This document shows, piece by piece, positions 1-7,688 of a stretch of DNA of 34,197 nt. The stretch is from Massilia sp. ST3. GTDB lineage: Bacteria > Pseudomonadota > Gammaproteobacteria > Burkholderiales > Burkholderiaceae_D. The stretch covers positions 1 to 34,197 of the forward strand of contig NZ_JAGPWC010000056.1 of assembly GCF_018119405.1 (NCBI RefSeq), in the 5' to 3' direction. Each line of letters starts with the position of its first letter. Within the stretch, counting starts at the first letter, position 1. Under the pieces are notes generated by a model. The model searched no databases. It was not told the DNA's origin and saw only the letters and a program-made list of their open reading frames with translations. The translations under genes were made by a program, and so were the position numbers.

Positions 1-628
1 CATCCTTGAACTGCGCCAGCTGCGGATCGGCCGCCTCGCCCGACAGGTAGCCGAACAGGTCGTCCAGGTTGGCGATCGAGATCACCGGAATGCCGAATTC
101 GCGCGCTACTTCCTGCACCGCGGAGTTCTCCGACAGCGCGCCATCCTTGCCCGAACGCTCCATGCGGTCCAGGGCGATCAGCACGGCGGCCGGTTCGGCG
201 CCGGCGGCGCGGATCATGTCGACCGATTCGCGCACCGAAGTGCCGGCCGAGATCACGTCGTCCACGATCACCACCTTGCCCTGGAGCTTGGCGCCGACGA
301 TGGTGCCGCCCTCGCCGTGGTCCTTGGCTTCCTTGCGGTTGTAGGCATAAGAGGTATTGCGGCCCTTGCCGGCCAGCGCCACCGCGGTGGCTGAGGCCAG
401 GGTGATGCCTTTATAAGCCGGGCCGAACAGCATGTCGAATGCCACGCCCGAGTCGAGCAGGGTCTGGGCGTAGAACTGCGCCAGCTGGCCCAGGGTGGCG
501 CCGTCATGGAACAGGCCGGCGTTGAAGAAGTACGGCGACTGGCGCCCCGCCTTGGTGGTGAACTCGCCGAAACGCAGCACTCCCGTCGAGACCGAAAAAG
601 CGATAAACTCTTGGCGCAAATTGTTCAC
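1..628 (-). CDS. pyrE: Orotate phosphoribosyltransferase, 3' end cut by window edge
   Basis: Catalyses orotate + PRPP to orotidine 5'-monophosphate in cytosolic pyrimidine synthesis. The frame is open from a GTG codon at 626-628 (protein begins MNNLRQEFIAFSVSTGVLRF) to the window edge with no stop. That gives 209 visible codons, close to the usual length of about 213, so only a few C-terminal residues are missing. The PRPP-binding signature VVIVDDVISAGTS lies at residues 119-131, preceded by the family's YAYNRKEAKDHGEGG segment at about 94-108. AGGGAG stands 7-12 bases before the GTG and supports that start. It is divergent from xth across 94 bp. On this strand that gap contains TAAAAT, which could be a -10, but no well-placed -35 was found. 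Identification is secure. Confidence 0.95.
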   Translation of the reverse strand, partial: MNNLRQEFIAFSVSTGVLRFGEFTTKAGRQSPYFFNAGLFHDGATLGQLAQFYAQTLLDSGVAFDMLFGPAYKGITLASATAVALAGKGRNTSYAYNRKEAKDHGEGGTIVGAKLQGKVVIVDDVISAGTSVRESVDMIRAAGAEPAAVLIALDRMERSGKDGALSENSAVQEVAREFGIPVISIANLDDLFGYLSGEAADPQLAQFKD

Positions 629-722
629 GGTAACTCCCTCTAGAAAAAAGTGGCAGTATTTTAATCCGCGGGCCCGGCCAACGCCATCGCCCGCCCTCCT
701 GCCCTGTCAATCCGTCCCTCAC

Positions 723-1493
723 ATGCCACGAATTATCTCCGCAAACCTCAACGGTATCCGCTCCGCCCACAAGAAAGGTTTCTTCAACTGGCTCGCCAGC
801 CAGGACGCCGATTTCGTCTGCGTCCAGGAACTCAAGGCCCAGGAAGCCGACATGACCGAGGACTTCCTGCGTCCGCACGGCTACCACGGGCACTTCCATT
901 ACGCCGAGAAGAAGGGCTACTCGGGCACCGGCGTGTACAGCCGCCTGGCTCCCGACAACAAGCGCATCGGCTTCGGCTGCGCCGAATTCGACGCCGAGGG
1001 CCGCTATACCCGTTGTGATTTCGGCAACCTGACCGTGATCTCGGTGTATTGCCCGTCCGGTTCATCCTCGCCGGAGCGCCAGCTCGCCAAGTTCCGCTTC
1101 ATGGAAGTCTTCCTGCCGCATTTGCAGGAACTGAAGGCGGAAGGCCGCGAGGTCGTGATCTGCGGCGACTGGAACATCGCGCACAAGGAAATCGACCTCA
1201 AGAACTGGAAGAGCAACCAGAAGAATTCCGGCTTCCTGCCGGAAGAGCGCGCCTGGATGACCCGCATCTTCGACGAGCTCGGCCTGGTGGACGTGCACCG
1301 CGTGGTGGCCCCGGACGCCGCCGATTACACCTGGTGGAGCAACCGCGGCCAGGCCTGGGCCAAGAACGTGGGATGGCGCATCGACTACCACGTCGCCACC
1401 CCGGGCATCGCGGCCAGCGCCAAGGCGGTCTCGATCTACAAGGACGAGCGCTTCTCGGACCACGCGCCCCTGATCATCGACTACGCCCTCTGA
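723..1493 (+). CDS. xth: Exodeoxyribonuclease III (ExoIII/AP endonuclease family)
   Basis: A 256-residue DNA repair nuclease of the endonuclease/exonuclease/phosphatase fold. The family cleaves abasic sites and has 3'-5' exonuclease and 3'-phosphatase activity. Visible motifs in order are SANLNGIRSA (residues 6-15), CVQELKAQ with the metal-binding glutamate E36, CGDWNIAHKEIDLKN, and the C-terminal SDHAPLIIDY holding the catalytic Asp-His pair. An upstream in-frame ATG exists at 495, but its extra residues lie inside the oppositely oriented pyrE and do not resemble the family. The conserved MPRIISANLNG start at 723 is therefore chosen, although no clear Shine-Dalgarno precedes it. The length fits the family. 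Which paralogue it is (xth or exoA type) cannot be settled by eye. Confidence 0.93.
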   Translation: MPRIISANLNGIRSAHKKGFFNWLASQDADFVCVQELKAQEADMTEDFLRPHGYHGHFHYAEKKGYSGTGVYSRLAPDNKRIGFGCAEFDAEGRYTRCDFGNLTVISVYCPSGSSSPERQLAKFRFMEVFLPHLQELKAEGREVVICGDWNIAHKEIDLKNWKSNQKNSGFLPEERAWMTRIFDELGLVDVHRVVAPDAADYTWWSNRGQAWAKNVGWRIDYHVATPGIAASAKAVSIYKDERFSDHAPLIIDYAL

Positions 1494-1497
1494 TCCT

Positions 1498-1517
1498 GGC
1501 GGCGCGCCCGCGCCGCC
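1498..1517 (+). terminator. GC-rich hairpin just after xth
   Basis: GGCGGCG (1498-1504) pairs perfectly with CGCCGCC (1511-1517) over a 6-nt loop, five bases after the xth stop. The tail is TTCCCCTCCCC rather than a T tract, so it is at best a weak or factor-assisted terminator. Confidence 0.3.
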
Positions 1518-1537
1518 TTCCCCTCCCCATGCTCATG

Positions 1538-1560
1538 GGAATCCCCCCATTCCGGGGGGA
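1538..1560 (+). promoter_or_regulatory. Two mutually exclusive hairpins in the xth / Ig-protein gap
   Basis: GGAAT (1538-1542) can pair with ATTCC (1549-1553) across CCCCCC. Alternatively TCCCCCC (1542-1548) can pair with GGGGGGA (1554-1560) across ATTCC. The stems share bases, so only one forms at a time. The second is the stronger, and TGTGTTGCCGTTTT follows it. It could terminate xth or act in the leader of the Ig-like gene at 1707. The structure is seen directly; any function is inferred. Confidence 0.35.
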
Positions 1561-1706
1561 TGTGTTGCCGTTTTGAGGTAAAAACGCCCAAACTCGGCCA
1601 CACTGCGCCTCCTTCCCCCTGTTTTATTGATACTATCTGCTTGTCAATTTCCGGCCAGAATTTTCTGTTGCTCGGATATCAATGCTTTTTCAGCGCAGAG
1701 CCCACG

Positions 1707-4700
1707 ATGACCGACCATACCACCGACTATGCTTTCTCCTCTCCGTCCACCGCGCGCACCGTCATGAGCGGCAGCATGAGCGGCGGCGGTGCGGCCGTCG
1801 GCACGGCGGCGGTGCAGCTGCTGAGCTCCCATGCCAGCGTGGCGGGGTCGGTCACCCAGATCGACCTGGAGTTCTCGACGGCGATGGCCAGGGGCGCAGG
1901 CTACGTCTACATCACCGATGGCGCGGTCCAGACCGTCATCGACCGGGTCAGCGGCCTGCCCACCATCCGCATCGTCGGCGCCAACGACACCCGCAAGATC
2001 CTGGCCGGCGACCTGCAGGTGTCGGGCAGCCACGTGATCGTCAAGGCCAGCGGCCTGGCCGAAGGCCATACCTACAACGTGTTCATGGGCGAAGGCGTCC
2101 TGACCAGCTCCACCCTGCGCAGCTTCGCCGGCGTCACCGCGCCCGGCACGGTCGACTTCACCGTGGTCGACCATGGCGGCCCCTCGGTGCAGTCGATGAG
2201 CCTGTCCGCGGGCGTCCTGAGCGCCGACGCCGGCGCCGAGCTGACCATCGTTTTCTCGGAACCGGTCTCGACCCTGCCGGCGTCAGCGCTGCAGGCCGCG
2301 AACGCCAGCATCGGTTCGCTGCGCCCGGTCGGCGACGGCACGATCTGGAAGGCGGCGCTGACGACTCCGGGCACGGTATCGTCGAGCGGCAACCAGGTCA
2401 GCCTCGACCTCGCCCAGGTGCGCGACGCCGCCGGCAACGCGGGCAGCGGCAATTATCTGTCGGTCGCCTACCTGGTCGACGACGGCGCGCCGCCGACCGC
2501 CACCGTCACGCTGCCGGATACCGAACTGCTCGCCAGCGAAGAAGTCGAGGTCACGATCACCTTCTCGGAAGCGGTCACCGGCCTGGACACCGATGCGTTC
2601 ACCGCGCCGCACGTGAGCCTGTCGAATCCGGTCACCAGCGACGGCGGCAAGACCTGGACCGTCAAGATGTCGCCCAACACGCCGCTGCTGTACGAAACCG
2701 ACCTGCAGTTCCACGTTGACCTGTCCAAGGTACTCGACCAGGCCGGCCATGCCGGCTCCGGCAGCGCCGTCTCGGTCGGCTACACGGTCGACACCCGCGT
2801 GATGGACGACCTCACCGGCCCCAGCGTCGAATCGATCAGCTTCGACGGCTATACGGTCGATCCCACCCACGACATCGTCGCCACCATCGTGTTTTCGGAA
2901 GCGGTGCAGGCCGAAGGCCTGATGGATGCGCTCGACGCCGACGGCGCCAGCCTGTCCGGCCTGGCCACCAGCGACGGCGGCAAGACCTGGACCGTGACGC
3001 TGTCCACGCCGGACCCGGACGCCGAACCCTTCATCGGCAGCTTCGAGGTCGAGCTGTACAAGATCGCCGACCTGGCGGGCAATGCCGGCAGCGGCGCCGT
3101 CACCTCGCCCTCGTTCGCCGTCAACACCGCCGCGTCCATGATGTTCGTCTACGATAACGGCGTGTTCGACAACGACGGCGTGATCGGCGACGCCCAGCGC
3201 TACATTACCGGCTTCTTCTTCGGCGAGTTCGCCGACACGTCCTCGTTCGTCCTCACCATCGGCAGCGAAACCATCTACAACGGCGAAATCGACTTCTACG
3301 AATACGAAGGCGTGCTGTTCTGGTCCTATGGCGGCGAAGGCTACTGGACCGAAGGCGAATACGACGTGGTTGCCGCCATCACGACCACGGGGGGCAGCCC
3401 GCTGCAGACGGCCCAGCACGTGGTGGTCGACACCACCGCGCCGGCCATCGTCGAATCGCCCGCGTCCGGCGTCGCGCCGCCGCCCTTCGACGTCGCCGAC
3501 GGCCTGGTGGTCGTGTTCGACGAAGCCGTGTACTTCACCAACGGCGAGCCCAGGATCGAACTCGAGATCGACCAGAACGGCATGCTCAGCTACGTGGACA
3601 TTCCGCTCAGCGACGCCTACCTGTCCCTGGACCGCAAGACCCTCACCATCCCGGCCAACGACCACCACCTGCCGCCCGGCGCCTCGGTGACGATGTGGCT
3701 GCCCGGCCTGGAAGACCGCGCCGGCAACAACCTGAACAGCGGCAGCCTGAGCTTCGAGACCACGGGCGCCTTCATCGACACCGTGGCGCCGGTGGCGACG
3801 CGCGCCGACGCCGACTGGCTGGGTGCGATGACGGTGGGCGACGAAGTCGAGTTCTCGGTCACCTTCAACGAACCGGTCGAGCTGACCGGCGACTTCTCCT
3901 ACTACGTGGACATGAACAACGGCGGACGCGCGGACTTCGTCAGCTTCGACGAGAACGGACGCGAAGTGCACTTCCGCTATACCGTCGACGCCGACGATCG
4001 CGAGGTGGCCCAACTGGGCGTCGCCGACCTGGACGGCCTGGTCGGCTATGTCAGGGACTTGGCCGGCAACTTCCTGGACAACGCCAGCATCGACTTCGCC
4101 GTGTTTGGGGACAGCTACGGCAATTTCATCGAGGTCGACAAGACCGCTCCCGGCGCACTGCCGCAGCCGGCCCTGGCCGCGGAGAGCAATACCGGCGCCG
4201 CCAACGACAGCATCACCCGCATCAACGACCCGCTCATCACGGGTTCGGGCGCGGAACCGGATGGCCAGGTCCGCATCAAGATCGACGGCGTCGATAACGA
4301 CGATACGGCGTATGCCGACGAGAACGGCAACTGGGAATGGCAGCCCTACACGGACCTGGAGGCGGGCGTGCACACGCTGAGCTTCTGGCAGCTGGATGCG
4401 GCCGGCCTGGAAGGTCCCGAGGTGTCGCTGACGGTCACCATCGAAGCCTTCGGCAAGCCGCAGCTCGACGTGTCAAGCGACAGCGGCGCGTCCAGCAGCG
4501 ACGGTATCACCAACGACGACACCCCGACCTACTCGGGCAGCGGCGCCGTCGGCGGCCGCACCATCAAGCTGCTCGCCAACGGCAGCGAAATCGGCGAGAC
4601 GATTGCGCGCGCGGACGGCACCTGGGACATCACCGTGGCGAACGAGTCGGCCCTGGACGACGGCACCTACACCATCACCGCCGCGGAGGTCGACGCCACC

Positions 4701-5063
4701 AGCGAACGCCAGACCGACCTCTCGGCCGGCACGACCCTGGTGGTCGACACGGCGGCGCCGACCTCGGCCTCCGCGGCGGCCGATGGACTTGGCCGCACCT
4801 ATACGCTGGCCTTCAACGAGACCATCGTGTTCGCGGCGGGCGGCAACGTCGACATGTACCAGGACCTGGCCCTGAAGACCAGCTTCACCGCCAGCGGCGG
4901 CAACTGGAGCAAGCCGCACGATAACGAGCTGCTGTTCTCGATGTCCGCCTTCAATGGCCTGTTCAAGATGCAGCTGTCCAGCGAAGCCATCCAGGACGTC
5001 GCGGGCAACGCCGCCATCATCGGCTCGCCCTTCCTCGAGTTCGAGCTCGCGCTGTCCTACTAG
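1707..5063 (+). CDS. Large protein of repeated bacterial Ig-like domains
   Basis: 1118 residues made almost wholly of beta-sandwich repeats of about 100-115 residues. Approximate units are 45-150, 157-257, 263-361, 371-473, 476-576, 580-692, 694-810, 813-912, 917-1016 and 1019-1118. Several end in a D-x-AGN motif (RDAAGNAGSG 239-248, LDQAGHAGSG 343-352, ADLAGNAGSG 454-463, LEDRAGNN 668-675, RDLAGN 783-788, QDVAGN 1096-1101), typical of Ig-like domains of bacterial surface proteins and adhesins. Unit 917-1016 (TNDDTPTYSGSGAVGGRTI region) is the large-adhesin Ig type. Composition is acidic and very poor in Cys. I see no Sec signal, LPXTG, RTX nonapeptides or autotransporter barrel, so the export route is unknown. 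The start at MTDHTTDYAF is preferred over the in-frame ATG at 1560, whose extra 49 codons lie in the hairpin leader; GCAGAG upstream is a weak ribosome site. An adhesive or surface role is inferred. Confidence 0.8.
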   Translation: MTDHTTDYAFSSPSTARTVMSGSMSGGGAAVGTAAVQLLSSHASVAGSVTQIDLEFSTAMARGAGYVYITDGAVQTVIDRVSGLPTIRIVGANDTRKILAGDLQVSGSHVIVKASGLAEGHTYNVFMGEGVLTSSTLRSFAGVTAPGTVDFTVVDHGGPSVQSMSLSAGVLSADAGAELTIVFSEPVSTLPASALQAANASIGSLRPVGDGTIWKAALTTPGTVSSSGNQVSLDLAQVRDAAGNAGSGNYLSVAYLVDDGAPPTATVTLPDTELLASEEVEVTITFSEAVTGLDTDAFTAPHVSLSNPVTSDGGKTWTVKMSPNTPLLYETDLQFHVDLSKVLDQAGHAGSGSAVSVGYTVDTRVMDDLTGPSVESISFDGYTVDPTHDIVATIVFSEAVQAEGLMDALDADGASLSGLATSDGGKTWTVTLSTPDPDAEPFIGSFEVELYKIADLAGNAGSGAVTSPSFAVNTAASMMFVYDNGVFDNDGVIGDAQRYITGFFFGEFADTSSFVLTIGSETIYNGEIDFYEYEGVLFWSYGGEGYWTEGEYDVVAAITTTGGSPLQTAQHVVVDTTAPAIVESPASGVAPPPFDVADGLVVVFDEAVYFTNGEPRIELEIDQNGMLSYVDIPLSDAYLSLDRKTLTIPANDHHLPPGASVTMWLPGLEDRAGNNLNSGSLSFETTGAFIDTVAPVATRADADWLGAMTVGDEVEFSVTFNEPVELTGDFSYYVDMNNGGRADFVSFDENGREVHFRYTVDADDREVAQLGVADLDGLVGYVRDLAGNFLDNASIDFAVFGDSYGNFIEVDKTAPGALPQPALAAESNTGAANDSITRINDPLITGSGAEPDGQVRIKIDGVDNDDTAYADENGNWEWQPYTDLEAGVHTLSFWQLDAAGLEGPEVSLTVTIEAFGKPQLDVSSDSGASSSDGITNDDTPTYSGSGAVGGRTIKLLANGSEIGETIARADGTWDITVANESALDDGTYTITAAEVDATSERQTDLSAGTTLVVDTAAPTSASAAADGLGRTYTLAFNETIVFAAGGNVDMYQDLALKTSFTASGGNWSKPHDNELLFSMSAFNGLFKMQLSSEAIQDVAGNAAIIGSPFLEFELALSY
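2633..2662 (+). repeat. Exact 30-nt repeat, copy 1 (Ig-like gene)
   Basis: Identical over 30 nt to 2966-2995 and encodes the same TSDGGKTWTV strand in consecutive Ig-like units. The 333-nt offset equals 111 codons, one domain period. Most of the rest of the two units has diverged. Confidence 0.9.
2966..2995 (+). repeat. Exact 30-nt repeat, copy 2 (Ig-like gene)
   Basis: Second copy of the 30-nt segment at 2633-2662, one domain period downstream in the same reading frame. Confidence 0.9.
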
Positions 5064-6007
5064 GCGGCCGGCGGCCAGTCCAGCGCCAGCGCGCTGGCGA
5101 AGCTGCGCGTTTCCCCCGTCAAGGGGTCGGGGAAGCTGATCGAGCGCGCCAGCAGCTGCAGCGGCGCGCTGAAATCGTCGCCCTTGCAGGGCAGCGCCAC
5201 CGGATAGAAGGCATCGTTCAGGATCGGCGCGCCCAGCGCCGCCAGGTGCAGGCGCAGCTGGTGCTTGCGCCCGGTGTGCGGATGCAGGCGGTAGCGCGCC
5301 ACCTGGCCGCGCCGCTCCAGCAGTTCGATCAGGGTCTCGGAATTCGGCTCGCCTTCCACTTCCTCGCTGATGAAGAACTGGTCGAGGCCGTCCCGCATGC
5401 GGCTGCGGTAGGTAAACGGGAACTCGCGCCCCTCGATCACGCCCGCCAGGGCTTCGTAGGTCTTGCTCACCACCCGCTTCTGGAACATCGACTGGTAGGC
5501 GCCGCGCGTGTCCGGGTTGTGCGAGAAGATCACCACGCCCGCCGTCTCGCGGTCGAGGCGGTGGATCGGCACCAGGTGCGGCAGGTCGTGCGCGCGCTTG
5601 AGGCGCACCAGCAGCGTCTCCTTCAGAAAACGCCCGGTGGGGATGGTCGGCAGGAAGTGCGGCTTGTCCGCCACCAGCAGGTGCTCGTCCATGAACAGCA
5701 CCCTTTCCTGGAAGGGGATCGGGGTCTCGGGCTGCTCCAGCTCGCGGTAGTACCAGATGCGCATGCCCTGGCGCACCGGGCTGTCGGCGCGCAGCGGCGC
5801 GCCCTTGGCGTCGACGATCTCGCCGCGCTCCAGGCGCGCGGCCCAGGAGCTGGAAGCCACGTCGGGATAGCGCTCGGACAGGAAGCGCAGCATGCCGCCG
5901 GCACGGGTCTCGGTCAGCCACAGGTAGCTGGGCGCGACTCCGTCGCGCACCGGCAGGGGCACGTAGGCATTGGCTTCGGCCTGGTGCCCTTTCCTTCCAC
6001 GACTCAT
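5060..6007 (-). CDS. RluA-family RNA pseudouridine synthase
   Basis: 315 residues. The family isomerises uridine to pseudouridine in rRNA or tRNA. The catalytic motif HRLDRET is at residues 149-155 with the nucleophilic aspartate at 152. Downstream, YRLHPHTGRKHQLRLHLAALGAPILND is typical of RluA-type enzymes. The N-terminal 100 residues look like a diverged RNA-binding extension, not a clear S4 domain. ATG at 6005-6007 is preferred to the adjacent TTG at 6008-6010; no strong ribosome site is visible. It begins 13 bases after the M48 protease stop on the same strand, suggesting co-transcription. Its TAG stop overlaps the TAG stop of the convergent Ig-like gene in one CTAG palindrome (5060-5063). 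The exact substrate uridine cannot be assigned from sequence alone. Confidence 0.9.
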   Translation of the reverse strand: MSRGRKGHQAEANAYVPLPVRDGVAPSYLWLTETRAGGMLRFLSERYPDVASSSWAARLERGEIVDAKGAPLRADSPVRQGMRIWYYRELEQPETPIPFQERVLFMDEHLLVADKPHFLPTIPTGRFLKETLLVRLKRAHDLPHLVPIHRLDRETAGVVIFSHNPDTRGAYQSMFQKRVVSKTYEALAGVIEGREFPFTYRSRMRDGLDQFFISEEVEGEPNSETLIELLERRGQVARYRLHPHTGRKHQLRLHLAALGAPILNDAFYPVALPCKGDDFSAPLQLLARSISFPDPLTGETRSFASALALDWPPAA

Positions 6008-6020
6008 CAAGCGCGTCCGT

Positions 6021-6923
6021 TCACCTGAGGGCCACGTTGGTGCGGTAGGGCGGCAGCTTGTTGGCGCTGGTGCCCTTGGTGCGCGCGTACAGCGGCAGCA
6101 GCACGTTCATGTGCGATTCGATGTCGGCGATGCGAGTCTCGCCGCCCGGGTGGGTCGACAGGAGCTCGAGCGGGGTGCGCTTGCCCAGGGCCGCCATCTT
6201 GCGCCACAGGGCGATGCCGGCGCGCGGGTCATAGCCGGCGCGCGAGGAGATGTCCAGGCCCACCAGGTCCGCCTCGCGTTCCTCGTCGCGCGAGAATTTC
6301 AGCACCAGCATCTGGCCGGCGTAGTTGGCCACCGTGCCGGTGATGTTGGGGTCGATCCCGAAGATGCCCGAGATCAGCGCGCCACCGACGCGCGCGCCGA
6401 TGCCGGTCAGGCTCGACTTGGCCATGCGCTCGCGTCCGTGCTCGCGCAGCGCATGCGCGATCTCGTGGCCCATGACGGCCGCGACCTCGTCGTCGGTCAG
6501 TTTCAGGGAAGTCAGGATGCCGCTGAAGAAGCCGATCCGGCCGCCCGGCATGCAAAAGGCGTTCACCTGCTCGGACTGCACCAGGTTGACCTGCCACTGC
6601 CACTGCGCCGCGGACTGGTTCCAGCGCGGCGCGTGCGGGATGATGCGCTGGGCGATGGCGCGCAGGCGCTTGACCTCGGGGTGCGAGGCCGGCAGCAGCA
6701 CGCCCTTCTGCTGGGCCTCGCTCATCATGGCGGTGTACTGCTGGGCCGCCGCCTGGTTCAGCTGCTCTTCCGGCACCAGCACGCGGGTGCGCGACAGCGG
6801 CTTGACCCGGATGCCGTCCTGGACTTCGGTCTGTGGCGCTTCCTGGGCCGCTACCGGCACGGCGCCGGCAATACCCGCCAGCGACAGGCAGAGGACAAGT
6901 TGTTTAAGTTTCTTCATGTTCAT
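6021..6923 (-). CDS. Secreted M48-family zinc metalloprotease
   Basis: 300 residues, periplasmic. An N-terminal signal peptide (hydrophobic stretch of about residues 8-25, likely cleavage after VPVAA) is followed by an M48 peptidase domain. HEIAH at residues 153-157 supplies two zinc-ligand histidines and the catalytic E154. SRDEEREAD around 211-219 supplies the third ligand, most likely E215. It resembles the short single-domain M48 proteins related to LoiP/BepA-type outer-membrane quality-control proteases, but lacks a C-terminal TPR region and a lipobox cysteine. The start is one of two ATGs two codons apart (6923 or 6917); GAAG fits the second slightly better. It is probably co-transcribed with the downstream pseudouridine synthase. 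A quality-control role is inferred from the family. Confidence 0.88.
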   Translation of the reverse strand: MNMKKLKQLVLCLSLAGIAGAVPVAAQEAPQTEVQDGIRVKPLSRTRVLVPEEQLNQAAAQQYTAMMSEAQQKGVLLPASHPEVKRLRAIAQRIIPHAPRWNQSAAQWQWQVNLVQSEQVNAFCMPGGRIGFFSGILTSLKLTDDEVAAVMGHEIAHALREHGRERMAKSSLTGIGARVGGALISGIFGIDPNITGTVANYAGQMLVLKFSRDEEREADLVGLDISSRAGYDPRAGIALWRKMAALGKRTPLELLSTHPGGETRIADIESHMNVLLPLYARTKGTSANKLPPYRTNVALR

Positions 6924-7058
6924 CTTCGACAGGCTGTTTTTGGCAGCACTATCCTCTCAGAAAGTAAACGGGATGGGCAACACGCTCAACGGTGCCATCT
7001 TCGCGCACGGACTGAGCACGAACAAGCCGCCACCGCACATAAAGTGTAAAGACCTGTT

Positions 7059-7688
7059 TCAGGAATGGCCGGTCACGGCTGGCTTGACCTTTTTGCGCAA
7101 ACGAAACACCGCCAGGCTGCCGCGCAGGTTGGGCAGCACCGTCACCGGCTTGCCCTCGGCCAGGGCCACGCACTCGAGCACTTCCAGTCCGCACTCCTCG
7201 GCCAGTTCCTGGAAGTCGTAGATCGTGGCGCAGCGCACGTTGGGGGTGTCGTACCACTGGTAGGGCAGCGCGCGCGAGACCGGCATGCGGCCCTTGAGCA
7301 GGGCCAGGCGGTGCGGCCAGTGGGCGAAGTTCGGGAACGAGACGATGGCCTCGTGGCCGACCCGCACGATGTCGCGCAGCAGGGCCTCGACGTGCTGCAT
7401 CATCTGCAGCGAGGACAGGCAGAGCACGGTGTCGAAGGCGTTGTCGCCGAACAGGCCCAGGCCCTCCTCCATGTCGTGCTGGATCACGTTGATGCCGCGC
7501 TTCGTGCTTTCCAGGACCTTGTCGTCGGCGATCTCGATGCCGTAGCCGGTGCAGCGTTTGTCGAGTTCCAGGTAGCGCAGCATGGCGCCGTCGCCGCAGC
7601 CGACGTCGAGTACGTGGGCGCCCGGGTTCACCCAGTGGGCGATGAAGGCCAGGTCGGGACGCAGGGCGTTGAGTTCATTGAAGTTCAT
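7059..7688 (-). CDS. metW: Methionine biosynthesis protein MetW
   Basis: 209-residue class I SAM-dependent methyltransferase-fold protein. HVLDVGCGDGAMLRYL is the SAM-binding motif I, followed by GYGIEIADD (motif II region) and FDTVLCLSSLQMM (post-motif). MetW proteins accompany MetX in the Proteobacteria and are needed for, or stimulate, its homoserine acylation; the mechanism is not evident from sequence. The start ATG at 7686-7688 overlaps the metX stop by 4 bp (ATGA), showing translational coupling in a metX-metW operon. Length and partner match the family. The 135 bp downstream, before the M48 gene, hold no clear terminator. Confidence 0.95.
   Translation of the reverse strand: MNFNELNALRPDLAFIAHWVNPGAHVLDVGCGDGAMLRYLELDKRCTGYGIEIADDKVLESTKRGINVIQHDMEEGLGLFGDNAFDTVLCLSSLQMMQHVEALLRDIVRVGHEAIVSFPNFAHWPHRLALLKGRMPVSRALPYQWYDTPNVRCATIYDFQELAEECGLEVLECVALAEGKPVTVLPNLRGSLAVFRLRKKVKPAVTGHS

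Noticed and set aside
629..722. TTGACA on the minus strand as the pyrE -35
   Set aside because: The nearest good -10 (TAAAAT) is about 40 bp away, so the pair does not make a promoter.
2283..4373. Minus-strand open frame of 696 codons inside the Ig-like gene
   Set aside because: Antisense shadow of a GC-rich gene; its translation is low-complexity Val/Gly/Asp/Arg-rich and has no family features, while the plus frame has repeated Ig motifs.
1707..5063. RTX-type repeats marking a type I secretion substrate
   Set aside because: No GGxGxDxUx nonapeptides are present; the Gly/Asp-rich stretches are D-x-AGN loops of Ig-like domains.
7034..7061. lac-like TTTACACTTTATG on the minus strand after metW as an M48 promoter
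   Set aside because: No -10 lies at a workable distance, and the position is over 110 bp from the gene; chance similarity is likely.
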